Shown here one piece after another: positions 35,701 through 40,218 of a stretch of 50,435 nucleotides of DNA. Numbering within the stretch: position 1 is the first letter of the stretch; the number at the start of each line of letters is the position of its first letter. Source of the stretch: a virus; IMG/VR virus record IMGVR_UViG_3300047997_000056, positions 1-50,435 of that record. The stretch is one strand, 5' to 3'. Both the position numbers and the translations under genes were made by a program. The notes below the pieces were generated by a model, which did no database searches, was not told the DNA's origin, and worked only from the letters and a program-made list of their open reading frames with translations.

Positions 35701-36718
35701 TTGCAGTAGTTGCAGTTACATCATAACCTCTCAGTGCGAAAGGATCGATACCAACACGAGGATAGGACTTCTCAGCCTGATCACCATCCATTGCACAAGT
35801 GAAGGTTAGAGCACCTTCATCAAAGTAAACTTGATCGTTACCAGTAATGCTATGCGGTTGTGCAAATGTAATTACAGTTAGACCAGTTGCAGGATCATAA
35901 GTTGCATCAGATGGAGTGTAACGGTCAACAGTTCCAGTCCAATCAGTGCCTGCATCATTAAAGTAGTTGGTGATATACTTTCTAGTATACTTGTTACCAC
36001 CACCCTCATGAACATCGAGAGCGATCGAATCGATCATGATTCCGATGTCACGAACACATGAAGTGCCGTAACCATTAGGAAGAGGAGATGGTGGAGAAGA
36101 TCCGTTCATGAAGTCGAACGCATCTTGAGCGATAAGATCCTTATTAAGTTGGATCAGACGATATGCATCTTTATAACGTGACCAGAGTCCTTCTACTGGG
36201 TCACCAGGATATACAAAGTCAGGGTGAGCAACAGGAATCTGTGCAGTTGCTCTATCAATCAGTTCGTCTCTGTTTTTCTGAATCAGACGATATGCATCTT
36301 TGAAGCGAGACCATGCACCAGTCTGAGGATCACCAGGATAATAGAAATCAGGATGCTGAACAGATACTTGTGCTACAGAACGATCAATAACTTCCTGACG
36401 GTTACCCTCAAGAAGATTTCCAGCATCAAAATAACGTGCTTCAACAGCAGTCTCTGTTACAAGACCAGGACGGTTATCAATATAGTGATTACCAGGCATC
36501 AGCATGATGCTGAACTGGTCAAATCTATCGTTGTTGGCACCAGGGAGATACGAATATCTCGATACTTCAATAAATGCCCTCTGGATTGTCTTGAATGGAC
36601 GTAAAGGTGAGTTACCTCTATTGTCTAGTTCATCAGTTGCATTAAAGTCATCTGGTGATACGTAAAGATACTTACCAGTCTTACTTGAATACAGATTATC
36701 AAGTCTTGTTAGCGGCAT
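23714..36718 (-). CDS. Giant virion structural/fibre protein, 4334 residues
   Basis: One uninterrupted 13-kb frame. The N-terminus MPLTRLDNLYSSKTGKYLYV, then NSPLRPFKTIQRAFIEVSR, looks like the start of giant structural proteins I recall from cyanophage myoviruses and suggests a pectin-lyase-like beta-helix. Then come a duplicated HPDF-YPGDP-WSR-KDAYRLIQ segment, three DGN-K-YPR-G-DP repeats, and five CKRDxG-like repeats spread over 36060-30900. The middle has beta domains with RGD-free, Asn/Thr-rich surface. The C-terminal 1500 residues show VAGNVGIG-type triple-helix repeats and a compact end (KLPANAQMGDMIRIIDIGG, then GWYLMDV). It has a perfect late promoter. Probably a very long fibre or a baseplate periphery protein. 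Confidence 0.85.
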   Translation of the reverse strand: MPLTRLDNLYSSKTGKYLYVSPDDFNATDELDNRGNSPLRPFKTIQRAFIEVSRYSYLPGANNDRFDQFSIMLMPGNHYIDNRPGLVTETAVEARYFDAGNLLEGNRQEVIDRSVAQVSVQHPDFYYPGDPQTGAWSRFKDAYRLIQKNRDELIDRATAQIPVAHPDFVYPGDPVEGLWSRYKDAYRLIQLNKDLIAQDAFDFMNGSSPPSPLPNGYGTSCVRDIGIMIDSIALDVHEGGGNKYTRKYITNYFNDAGTDWTGTVDRYTPSDATYDPATGLTVITFAQPHSITGNDQVYFDEGALTFTCAMDGDQAEKSYPRVGIDPFALRGYDVTATTANSITIQGGISGPNKYFQPSAADYNPVTGEMVVTVGQHGLGVGRGVVLEDNSFTFTCALDGNVEQKTYPRPGQDPFAGKSIQIAAVGSTSHTATGSTYNTSTGIVTLDIATHGFSTGDYILVEDESLSYTCDLDGNVSAKAYPRPGYDYPSGRWMEITVIDADTISINIGSSEYQGAHTFVSATADGVKRQDGTFTINVGISSDTSAHTFISATAQAIKHEPQTAHTFVSALNNGLRVDKTGGLRGEEASALVAFSKAVELMKQAITNNYTSTSGPGNEYQDLTVVTGEAVYGDGNGDVTNTDPTACSDVQTFIDNLYATIDSIFNDTDLRVNNGSFLLSNVLPAESVSDKISAGHAKCKRDTGFVLDALSLDVHEGGGNRYTRKLLQNYFDATGNNWVVNGLQGETAESLTAFSTLFTQMKKAITNQLSFKDIGITPGDAIYGNSNNPQENLPSGNPAACADIQTQIDTLGAIVTQIINDENLTNLPEETLSDVISAGLAKCKRDAGIITDGLINDLRTEGNANTITNTKAYFDRFGNPIANGLLGEESESITAFKGIATFAKQAVTNQLFFKDLTISPGPAYAGANTPEIPNLASGNAATCVDVQATIDTLIGILTDVIEVGNLDELAAIKVTGVLPSFNYNQALEEWQDNSIVDLANPDNVLYKFNAADGGCIVPRGCSLIGYDLRRTVVRPLYVPDPADTSQPRTSIFNLTGGCYIWQFTIKDGDLSAQSPLYDASAGVGKVYYKKGSTDLAIPEYSHHKICIMEYADSKDLDNYYDKVGKSFQQFQPTIDDGGLEALVQENRIVGPLSDSRTIESIRIDDSATFSGNASNSTILNNVTNAESLEVGYEITSPDVSVVISPNTRIESISGTTVTLNQSISGTGNVSFLASFGYANITINTKIDHGYFEGQYVAIINSGLSDEINGTWKVTSIDGNNPKVFKYEVYNNTAASLGLVSGQTYLSGEVGGVSTNAVVLAEIDSVESASPYVFNCSIRSTWGQCGMWADGSKATGFKSMVVAQYTGVSLQKDDRAFIRYDALTNTWNQASLTDAFATIPYHTKGDAYWKDDWRNFHIRASDDSFVQCVSVFAVGFFDHFLMESGGDMSITNSNSNFGNTSLHSVGFKGFSFNQDKGGYITDIVPPEVVSTSNEVINQWYTLDVPASNSRTNHTRLYLAGDDIENPDDRPASSINGYRIGAKSGETLSVDLARYAIEPTGPIEFSQTLEPNGFKSWTVGIETLTPNSANVDNYAQDAANQIEDNKELIQAEGYQYIIAKYPELLTKPNITIGKCERDIGYFVDAVVNDLRIGGNINSIQAAEGYYISGNLEYITGELNESIDAYDYVKNIMIAAMRNFDYLVRDAETFSGSAIVNVPSTQGLIIGMRVVEYDPSDFTNGLLNSTATPIYTNVPQNAFIKQIISDTQIELGIPGAKLTAGSTRNATGSVSGAFLYFTLENPAWASISPSVDPTITQDAQIDGNGNPLPECQNIATTIEGYFNEIFLVLNTGYTALGSREIDAFNGIMDNKRFIAAEAVYRIANDAAYAGTKLGQGLLASTGETIQDACVDDVENILGQIAYNVKFGGNNRVYDAAELYLVGAHVQGEESESIAAFNLARDLAIKAMRQETITVEGDHGLTQVIDNGVPPEYDQNGQLVTPPCADVALTISTLTSLVTTAINGGSIGNKTLPAFSAVTRVEPTSDLTGLSARATLFTLATSGVVGNPNPHDLETGTPVRLVPRPKAGTFPDKRVIRLPKGFDTNTKYYVIAPGRNLYPENFSVSNSVITVTEAAGTSFSTANSTRAAVAGIYRSLVAQPKIDTDGTALARGTGLRYNLTVNADGSIEFGNAVNSLDGIANGGSRYEIGDIVVISDGQLGGSGAPDLEIEITAVSPAEYPGVFDGTETNKLMLATSPENAAAGIYMYSSETDSVDSQVEIVINRFVLDTKYDLHKYKSNVVGASEIETNVAHIFDVPAPNTTPQIVFVRIADDIQGSTLPQLSGSASSISTQTEYFVRYVSNKRVTLHLTAADAESGDRALTFVSGTGNNFYIYANKRPSPLRFDPVYSTASNQTGLWYLNVADESSNGTADYNRYSILSRFHGGNELANDFQTKTDPTLDTRYTRVEDKREKEERVYRMRYVVPSYLETVRDPLNGFVIKTRTDDKRRLIPQRVLLKPIAGNPNNVASFYNPLGSNEQIGLNKDELIADQIRTIDPSVVDLLPEQQNLYDPYLAPKVIEFDSKIAATIQSARKVVPAGQSDEFIELTLFDHTIVNQSVKNEIFTVVRTNFLQGGFLQPNATQSNENNKITWETVSGNAASSGSAYLQAWFNDLNTAQICLVLKDVQGDIYYDPAGNVTFTQSNGANVQLTDVPNSFGEVAVTPRDKSLRDNYLYRVEGSNVYTICPGDTITDDTGQNTYYVHNIEDQGDFEDCFYIFDIDTLQKRIPNQQDGIYYLTCLRGNISPFPTGSGVGENFRNFKFSQPISQLYPINYKNDPLWFQVDGTTGVRDTSVVDVPQTFSAADNYVHGLVTVNDAKGSETKEMVEDITRNTALDQYSYTNSTTDASSGDIIDNRIQAQEGNATSGSEDRLIPISGDSQFPTERKLYIELRRPSIARSGNHTFEYLGFGPGNYSTGFPLRQEVVLTDKQDFYAQAKREDGGIVFYTGLNSNGDLYIGNKKVNAITGEETFLESAALVDSEDEDEDIGTLVTTFDSPVTFNSTITVAGKSTLNAPVEINVEASEGDALRVFSNIGAGDDPTLFNGSWRTQSDGDVVISKNQIKAAVFYLNARPKPGAQYGQSYTWRTNYLAGEPSNIVPWQETNYFYASQEVSYGGNDPEAGDIIYKGSSVGQSGSIGWILTNQFKSAETSVQTISADGTQNLTITWIATETNDSIGIKGNSTIRISNFSNPVANGTWEIVGWDDSTSPGQQTLKFRISTPIENGTVYNWADQNAGADLQFSVSNWKETGVLGAETLRTYTEQRGDFRLGINTVARAAHSVVLTANVDDFTTPRATLDVVGTTFISGKTLVEYNLAGDVDDNRYDDNNLNSDQREGLTGAPLLAQGFIPQDNALLVGGDSNDLEQRATLRVATTDAAVVDQGIGYQTGGRLGINTTLGLQARDELDRNLVVVGDGRITGNFLMEQDISVDGGDINTTSETFNLINNNANIINFAGDAQLIDMFSNTSNDQTITIGSNANFQTVRIGNNSGRSIFSVHALSANALVDIASVADDATNACQVFIGGAWANTDSKVVLGSSQTIAAGNIEIGSKVAAGTGVSRLFTQTGKARLFDDDRTQVIEAFTKANDITIASLGGSTTIRNSLKVQASATVDSNIILDGGTTAGIIEIIRSRFSTPLNLHNLGSLDVPNLDFYKYSTTGRFVDTEGNRFWGGSQDQAGGGRIGAFDNLQAAPDALRVSGQYTFRFADGGTGSGAAFDVGVAFDGTVTVELVAAGSGYADNQTLTIRDNQLGGGGAPDITFDINGVTDASEVFILPITTPAASDFDIGDLILLDRGNAASPDEVTPAGGTQVLNLRDQQYSEIMRVVGLDNLTNPNDPQGFRISVTRAQEGTGDPATGDGWTNHPDGCVIAKLDKQPAASYITGKDVGSFADPNVPDGILDEPRAGIDGTSANVRIGVAEFGGVLTTLDLLRIDQSEIVAIADVVSTDIQSLIVTDGGDPAVTNFKVESTTGNTVIAGNVGIGLGFNQFTIAGSSGNTNIAGTLTVENTITLNGSTIPSTEFFTITNGGPSFEDDGVTVITPLRTTFQIDSATGNMVMNGGNINIFGVDGTTPRLTFNNSSGDFTTYGSFSALGDGMSSFGGPVTMAGDLTVNGGDLQVNQNGVEVFAVDDDGSVNIGGISNYFSSTGGRKWVVSNTNIINAEANVNYFVDVSGTSLLKLPANAQMGDMIRIIDIGGILSYDKSLVVRAPNLVRIQGSVSNTGTTVTGNTLGENFSLTHDGGELVVQTPNAAFGLVFAGTSDADGGPGANPNKAGWYLMDV
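30900..36060 (-). repeat. CKRDxG-type repeats inside the giant protein
   Basis: Five protein-level copies of a ~35-residue unit, C-(K/V/E)RD-G---D---D(L/V)---GGN: CVRDIGIMIDSIALDVHEGG (about 36050), CKRDTGFVLDALSLDVHEGG (34620), CKRDAGIITDGLINDLRTEG (34190), CERDIGYFVDAVVNDLRIGG (31820), and a degenerate CVDDVENILGQIAYNVKFGG (31000). Copies 2-4 are followed by GLLGEESESI-AF-type segments and CADVQTTIDTL units, so a whole ~150-residue helical domain is repeated. Confidence 0.75.
35235..35930 (-). repeat. Three tandem DGN/YPR repeats inside the giant protein
   Basis: Three copies of a ~75-residue beta unit: Y-P-TG---V-----H----G----E---TFTC--DG---K-YPR-G-DP--G----V. Approximate copies at 35700-35925, 35460-35650 and 35235-35420. 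The pattern FTCALDGNVEQKTYPRPG is diagnostic. The tandem spacing suggests a string of identical beta domains. Confidence 0.75.
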
Positions 36719-36754
36719 AACTACCCGAGCCCAGTTGTCGTTTTCCTAAAGTTT

Positions 36755-36762
36755 ATTTATAC
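36755..36762 (-). promoter_or_regulatory. T4-type late promoter of the giant gene
   Basis: A perfect TATAAATA on the minus strand, 36 bases before the ATG at 36718, exactly the T4 late -10 consensus. It overlaps the stop region of oxygenase 4. Confidence 0.75.
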
Positions 36763-37329
36763 GGGTGCCTTTGCTCTTTGTCCGAAACAGTTCCACATAA
36801 CGTGTTTCTGACCATAAGTAACTTTTGTAGATTTGTGAAGAAAATGTGGTCCACATGGAAACATCAGAACACTACCATTTTGAGGTTTGATTCTAAGTTT
36901 GTCATTCATAAACAAAGTATCACCTCCACCAAACCCATCATTAAGATAAAGTAGAAAAGAAACTACTAGTTGAGTATTATCGTGAGATCGATCTACATGC
37001 CAATTATAATGATCTGACTTGTCATAAAAACGATACACATAGTTAGAAATAAATCCTTGACTCTGGATAATACTATATGCGATTAAAGGACAATCTTTAT
37101 AGTATCGCATGAATGCTTTTTTGCCAATCTTATCAATTTCATAATTGAGTTCCTGCATACCATCAACATGCTTCCACTCGCCTAGATGATATCCTCGATT
37201 CTTTCTATGAAAAGTAGTATTTTTAGGATCAAACTTAAGTAGTGTAGATGCTTGTTCTTGTATGAAACCAGTTGTTCTGGGATTAACGAACCCAGGGTAT
37301 TCAATAATATATGGAGTGTGTTTAATCAT
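36757..37329 (-). CDS. Fe(II)/2-oxoglutarate oxygenase 4
   Basis: 190 residues. HVD at 111-113 (DHYNWHVDRSHDN), distal His165 (PHFLHKSTKVTYGQ) and Lys175 as the likely 2-oxoglutarate-binding residue. VSFLLYLNDGFGGGDTLF and NGSVLMFPCG are typical core strands of the P4H-like oxygenases. It is compact, with a 105-residue helical N-terminal part. It lies between the giant fibre gene and tRNA-Leu, and so flanks the opposite side of the fibre cluster from oxygenases 1-3. The substrate is unknown. Confidence 0.86.
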   Translation of the reverse strand: MIKHTPYIIEYPGFVNPRTTGFIQEQASTLLKFDPKNTTFHRKNRGYHLGEWKHVDGMQELNYEIDKIGKKAFMRYYKDCPLIAYSIIQSQGFISNYVYRFYDKSDHYNWHVDRSHDNTQLVVSFLLYLNDGFGGGDTLFMNDKLRIKPQNGSVLMFPCGPHFLHKSTKVTYGQKHVMWNCFGQRAKAPV

Positions 37330-37339
37330 ATTAATTACA

Positions 37340-37421
37340 TGTCGGTAAGAGGACTTGAACCTCCACGAGTTGCCTCACCAGAACCTAAATCTGGCGCGTC
37401 TACCAATTCCGCCATACCGAC
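37340..37421 (-). tRNA. tRNA-Leu (UAG anticodon)
   Basis: On the minus strand the 7-bp acceptor stem GTCGGTA/TACCGAC closes an 82-base class II tRNA. The anticodon arm is CCAGA-TTTAGGT-TCTGG with anticodon TAG. The D arm has GGCGGAATTGGTAGAC, the T loop is GGTTCAAGTCC, and a variable arm GAGGCAACTC is typical of Leu. No CCA is encoded. It reads CUA codons. Confidence 0.95.
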
Positions 37422-37423
37422 GA

Positions 37424-37963
37424 TTATTGTGATGTTTCTTTCTTGAATAAAAATCTGCCATGTCTGGAACCCCAGAGTTGCTGATTAGTTTCAGGATCGA
37501 ACCCTTTATCTTCTACATTATACCACCCATCTCCTAATGCTGCAATATTTTGGAGATAAGAATCTTTATCTCCCCATTTTACTTTACAGTTACATCCTGG
37601 TTCAATCTCACCAATAAATTGGTTAGCATCAGGACGCCAAGTAAATATTGTATCACATCCTTTCTTATGTGTCAAAGGACTACCAGATATAAGATTAAGA
37701 TTTTTGAAACCAGTATAAGTAGACTTATTTTCTGGTTCCATTGATCTTACAACAACTTTACCATGACATTCAGAAATTTGTAAAAGAAATTGTCTATATG
37801 GTGTTCTAGTTTGATTAAAATATGCTTGCTCACCATAAAACAGTCCATGATTGTTTACAGCACGATGCTCAACAATAATGTATGCAAATTTAGATGGATG
37901 TGAAAATGCTTGAATTTTATTATTATATCTTCCTTCAAACCATTCATAAAATTGATCAATCAT
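37424..37963 (-). CDS. cpeT: CpeT/CpcT-family phycobilin lyase homologue
   Basis: 179 residues matching the CpeT family from end to end: YIIVEHRAVNNHGLFYGEQA, PYRQFLLQIS, GCDTIFTWRPDANQFIGEIE, then PGCNCKVKWGDKDSYLQNIA and ETNQQLWGSRHGRFLFKKE. Host CpeT/CpcT attaches a bilin to a phycobiliprotein beta subunit; phage copies are known auxiliary metabolic genes that bind bilins and may alter light harvesting during infection. It shares an 8-base overlap with the upstream gene and lies 2 bases from the tRNA. The protein is about the length of other phage CpeT proteins. The best single pointer to a cyanobacterial host. Confidence 0.9.
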   Translation of the reverse strand: MIDQFYEWFEGRYNNKIQAFSHPSKFAYIIVEHRAVNNHGLFYGEQAYFNQTRTPYRQFLLQISECHGKVVVRSMEPENKSTYTGFKNLNLISGSPLTHKKGCDTIFTWRPDANQFIGEIEPGCNCKVKWGDKDSYLQNIAALGDGWYNVEDKGFDPETNQQLWGSRHGRFLFKKETSQ

Positions 37964-38228
37964 CTTTAGGCAGCAACGCAGGGTTTTCTAGTGGTAAATC
38001 AAACATTAATGGATGACATTCTTCTTCCATAAGATAAGAAGAAATATTATAGAGTTCTTCTAAATCATAATCTTTATAACGTAGTGCCTCAGTTTGTATT
38101 TGAGGCATCTCTTCAACACCTTTTGGAAGTTCGTCAAAGGTATATGGCATACCATGTATGAAATACATACGAACCGCGCTACCTTCAAGATAAACATATC
38201 TTTGAGATAATTGGTATGTTTCGCCCAT
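37956..38228 (-). CDS. Small protein next to cpeT, function unknown
   Basis: 90 residues starting MGETYQLSQRYVYLEGSAVR, with FIHGMPYTFDELPKGVEEMP in the middle and an acidic, Leu/Pro-rich end. No domain recognised. Directly upstream of and coupled to cpeT, with a late-promoter-like motif 17 bases before its start, so it is probably co-expressed with cpeT. Confidence 0.6.
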   Translation of the reverse strand: MGETYQLSQRYVYLEGSAVRMYFIHGMPYTFDELPKGVEEMPQIQTEALRYKDYDLEELYNISSYLMEEECHPLMFDLPLENPALLPKDD

Positions 38229-38244
38229 GTCTACCCTTTTTCGA

Positions 38245-38252
38245 TATTTATG
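38245..38252 (-). promoter_or_regulatory. Late-promoter-like CATAAATA motif
   Basis: CATAAATA on the minus strand, about 17 bases before the ATG at 38228; it overlaps the stop codon of oxygenase 5 and would drive the 90-residue gene and cpeT. Confidence 0.5.
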
Positions 38253-38865
38253 TGAGTTCTAACACAGAGATGTGTGCGGTTGAGTCATGGAGACCAAAAA
38301 CACCATTAGGAAGAATATTGAATGCAATCGAAAAACGATCTTCATTACTTCTATTTCTGCTAACCTGATGAGTCAAATGACTTGGGAAAAAAACTACCTG
38401 ACCCATTGATGGGGTATGTGCTACTTCGTTAGATGAATATTCTGTAATAGTATCTACATCTAGAACTATTGTAGCAGATTTTTCTCGATGAAACAAAATT
38501 GGACTGGTATCATTACTCAAATATAACACACCAGACCAAAAAGAATTGCAATGAGAATGTCTATTTGACATGCCACCAGGAGGAGTCATAGTTCCCCATG
38601 AACTCATAAGTTTAAACTCGCATGTTTGTTTTACTGCAAGTGTGCTATACGCAAAATCAGTAAATAAAGTCTCAATTGATGTTTTTACTTCTGGAAAATA
38701 TTTTCCCAAAACATTACGATCTTCTGATCGATATGATTTTATTTCTGCAGTTTTTTTATAGTATTCAAGTGTTGCACATATATCTGCTAATCTGATACAA
38801 TCTTCTTCTAATAAAAAATTGTCTTGTTTAGCGATAGGTGTTGCAAAAATTCCTAAAATATCCAT
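38248..38865 (-). CDS. Putative 2OG-Fe(II) oxygenase 5 (Oxy_5-like)
   Basis: 205 residues. PPGGMSNRHSHCNSFWSGVL, then YLSNDTSPILF and GQVVFFPSHLTHQVSRNRSN match the 2OG-FeII_Oxy_5/TIGR02466 pattern. Candidate ligands are His103, His105 and distal His166, with Arg177 (EDRFSIAFNI) binding the cosubstrate. The aspartate normally seen in HxD is absent in this subfamily's 'HSH' form, so iron binding should be tested. The start shares one base with the glutaredoxin-like gene. Confidence 0.75.
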   Translation of the reverse strand: MDILGIFATPIAKQDNFLLEEDCIRLADICATLEYYKKTAEIKSYRSEDRNVLGKYFPEVKTSIETLFTDFAYSTLAVKQTCEFKLMSSWGTMTPPGGMSNRHSHCNSFWSGVLYLSNDTSPILFHREKSATIVLDVDTITEYSSNEVAHTPSMGQVVFFPSHLTHQVSRNRSNEDRFSIAFNILPNGVFGLHDSTAHISVLELT

Positions 38866-39110
38866 TATTTCAATAATTCATGTTCTTGTGCATAATGAAG
38901 CATCTCTTTCAGATGTCCAATATGTTTTGCTCCAAGGGCAATCTGTGGATATTCTGCTTCTGATCCAAATTCTTGCTCAAATGATCTTTGAGTGAAATGC
39001 GTGTTAAGACGATATTCTAAAAATTCACCACCTAGTGACTTGAGGAGTTGTGCTGCTCTCTCGCACTCTAGCGATCCATTGGTATAGATGACTGCTGTTA
39101 ATGGGATCAT
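38865..39110 (-). CDS. Glutaredoxin-like protein lacking the first active-site Cys
   Basis: 81 residues with a thioredoxin-fold layout: strand LTAVIYTNGSLECERAAQLL, then EYRLNT, the cis-proline strand EYPQIALGAKHIGHLKEM. The usual CxxC is S-L-E-C (Ser13-Leu14-Glu15-Cys16), so only the buried-side cysteine remains. Dithiol reduction is therefore unlikely; it may bind, or act as a regulator, or form mixed disulfides. Typical phage glutaredoxins are 75-90 residues. Confidence 0.65.
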   Translation of the reverse strand: MIPLTAVIYTNGSLECERAAQLLKSLGGEFLEYRLNTHFTQRSFEQEFGSEAEYPQIALGAKHIGHLKEMLHYAQEHELLK

Positions 39111-39298
39111 TTTTTCTTTTGATGGTTGTATTCGATTACAATTTTTTCGTGTTGAGTTTTTTTATCGGTGCAAATATAATGATTTGCTTCACCGCCCAAT
39201 ATTTTGCATATGTTATGTAGTTGAGTATCAACTATAAATTTTTTGAAACCTTCATCCATCCAACTTTTATTGGATCCTGGTGTGTTGAAATCATCCAT
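39107..39298 (-). CDS. Small protein, function unknown
   Basis: 63 residues, polar, with LHNICKILGGEANHYICTDK and a Lys-rich C-terminus (NHQKKK). It overlaps the glutaredoxin-like gene by 4 bases and the upstream gene by 8 bases. Not recognised. Confidence 0.6.
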   Translation of the reverse strand: MDDFNTPGSNKSWMDEGFKKFIVDTQLHNICKILGGEANHYICTDKKTQHEKIVIEYNHQKKK

Positions 39299-39605
39299 AA
39301 GTAATCACAATTTTGTTATCTAGATATTCGACTTGAGCATTTAGTAAACCACCTGCTCTTTTAATAAGGTCCAGACCAGCAATTTTATCTGCCTCAGGAC
39401 CCGCCTCAGGTTGCTCTCTATGCTTCTTCCACATCTCTGCAACCATATCGACAGGGTGTCTTACTGGTTGGTGTATAGGAGCAGCATTTTGCCACTTATC
39501 AATTGCTTCCTGTGTAGGAATAGTAATAGTGAAAGCAAGTCCCTCTTCTCGGAACTCATCTTCCATCTTTTGATAAGTTTCTGGCGTAATCTTAACTTTT
39601 TTCAT
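39291..39605 (-). CDS. Protein of unknown function
   Basis: 104 residues: MKKVKITPETYQKMEDEFRE, then EEGLAFTITIPTQEAIDKW, a Pro-rich hinge and an amphipathic AEMWKKHREQ helix. Soluble, no motif. Overlaps the genes either side by a few bases. Confidence 0.6.
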   Translation of the reverse strand: MKKVKITPETYQKMEDEFREEGLAFTITIPTQEAIDKWQNAAPIHQPVRHPVDMVAEMWKKHREQPEAGPEADKIAGLDLIKRAGGLLNAQVEYLDNKIVITYG

Positions 39606-39789
39606 TTAAGGTATTGTCAAGTGTATCAAGAAGTTCATCAAAAGAACCAATACTTTCAATATCAGTCAACAACTTAGCAATTTGTGTGCAAACGATAGGT
39701 CGTTCTTGCCTAGCAGCATATGCTAATGCATTACGTAAATGTGCTTGTGCTTCTTCAAGTGATTTTTCAACTGAATTAGATAGTGCCAT
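39592..39789 (-). CDS. Small helical protein, function unknown
   Basis: 65 residues, almost entirely alpha-helical: EKSLEEAQAHLRNALAYAAR, then VCTQIAKLLTDIESI and FDELLDTLDNTL. It probably forms a helical hairpin. I associate this type with T4-like cyanophages, where it has no known role. Confidence 0.65.
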   Translation of the reverse strand: MALSNSVEKSLEEAQAHLRNALAYAARQERPIVCTQIAKLLTDIESIGSFDELLDTLDNTLNEKS

Positions 39790-39928
39790 TATTTTTATTT
39801 ACCCAACAAGGTTTGCATAAGGAATTTTTGTATCTTTTCTCAGATGGAACATAGCATCCAACCTGAGGTGCCTGATTCGCTGGAACCATTCTACCACATC
39901 CAGAGCATTTTGTCTCCCACATTTTCAT
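39776..39928 (-). CDS. 50-residue protein with two CxxC pairs
   Basis: ATG 39928 to TAA 39776-39778 encodes 50 residues. MKMWETKCSGCGRMVPANQA has CxxC at residues 8-11, and SLCKPCW has CxxC at 38-41, giving a likely zinc ribbon or zinc-binding beta hairpin. ATGA-type overlap with the upstream start and a 14-base overlap with the next gene. Confidence 0.75.
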   Translation of the reverse strand: MKMWETKCSGCGRMVPANQAPQVGCYVPSEKRYKNSLCKPCWVNKNNGTI

Positions 39929-40218
39929 AATGTTCTCTCTAATCTATTTGTTGCTTGATCTGGGAAGTCTCTAGGACGACTATCACCAGCATTATCAGTT
40001 CTAGCAGAACCTTCGTTTGCTTTCATAGTATGCTGAAAGTTTGCTCTCTTGTATCTCAACCCCAGTGGATCAGGCATCCAATATGTTACCTGCCAATCTT
40101 GATCAGGACATAATTCAAGATGCTTCTCTACTGAGTGATTGAAACTACCCATTTGAACGTGTCCATCATGAGTGACACATCTACCATCGCCATCAGGAAC
40201 TAGAAAAAGTTGTTTCAT
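39925..40218 (-). CDS. Small protein, function unknown
   Basis: 97 residues starting MKQLFLVPDGDGRCVTHDGH, with an aromatic WQVTYWMPDPLGLRYKR stretch and a disordered polar C-terminus (ANEGSARTDNAGDSRPRD). Not recognised. Confidence 0.6.
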   Translation of the reverse strand: MKQLFLVPDGDGRCVTHDGHVQMGSFNHSVEKHLELCPDQDWQVTYWMPDPLGLRYKRANFQHTMKANEGSARTDNAGDSRPRDFPDQATNRLERTL

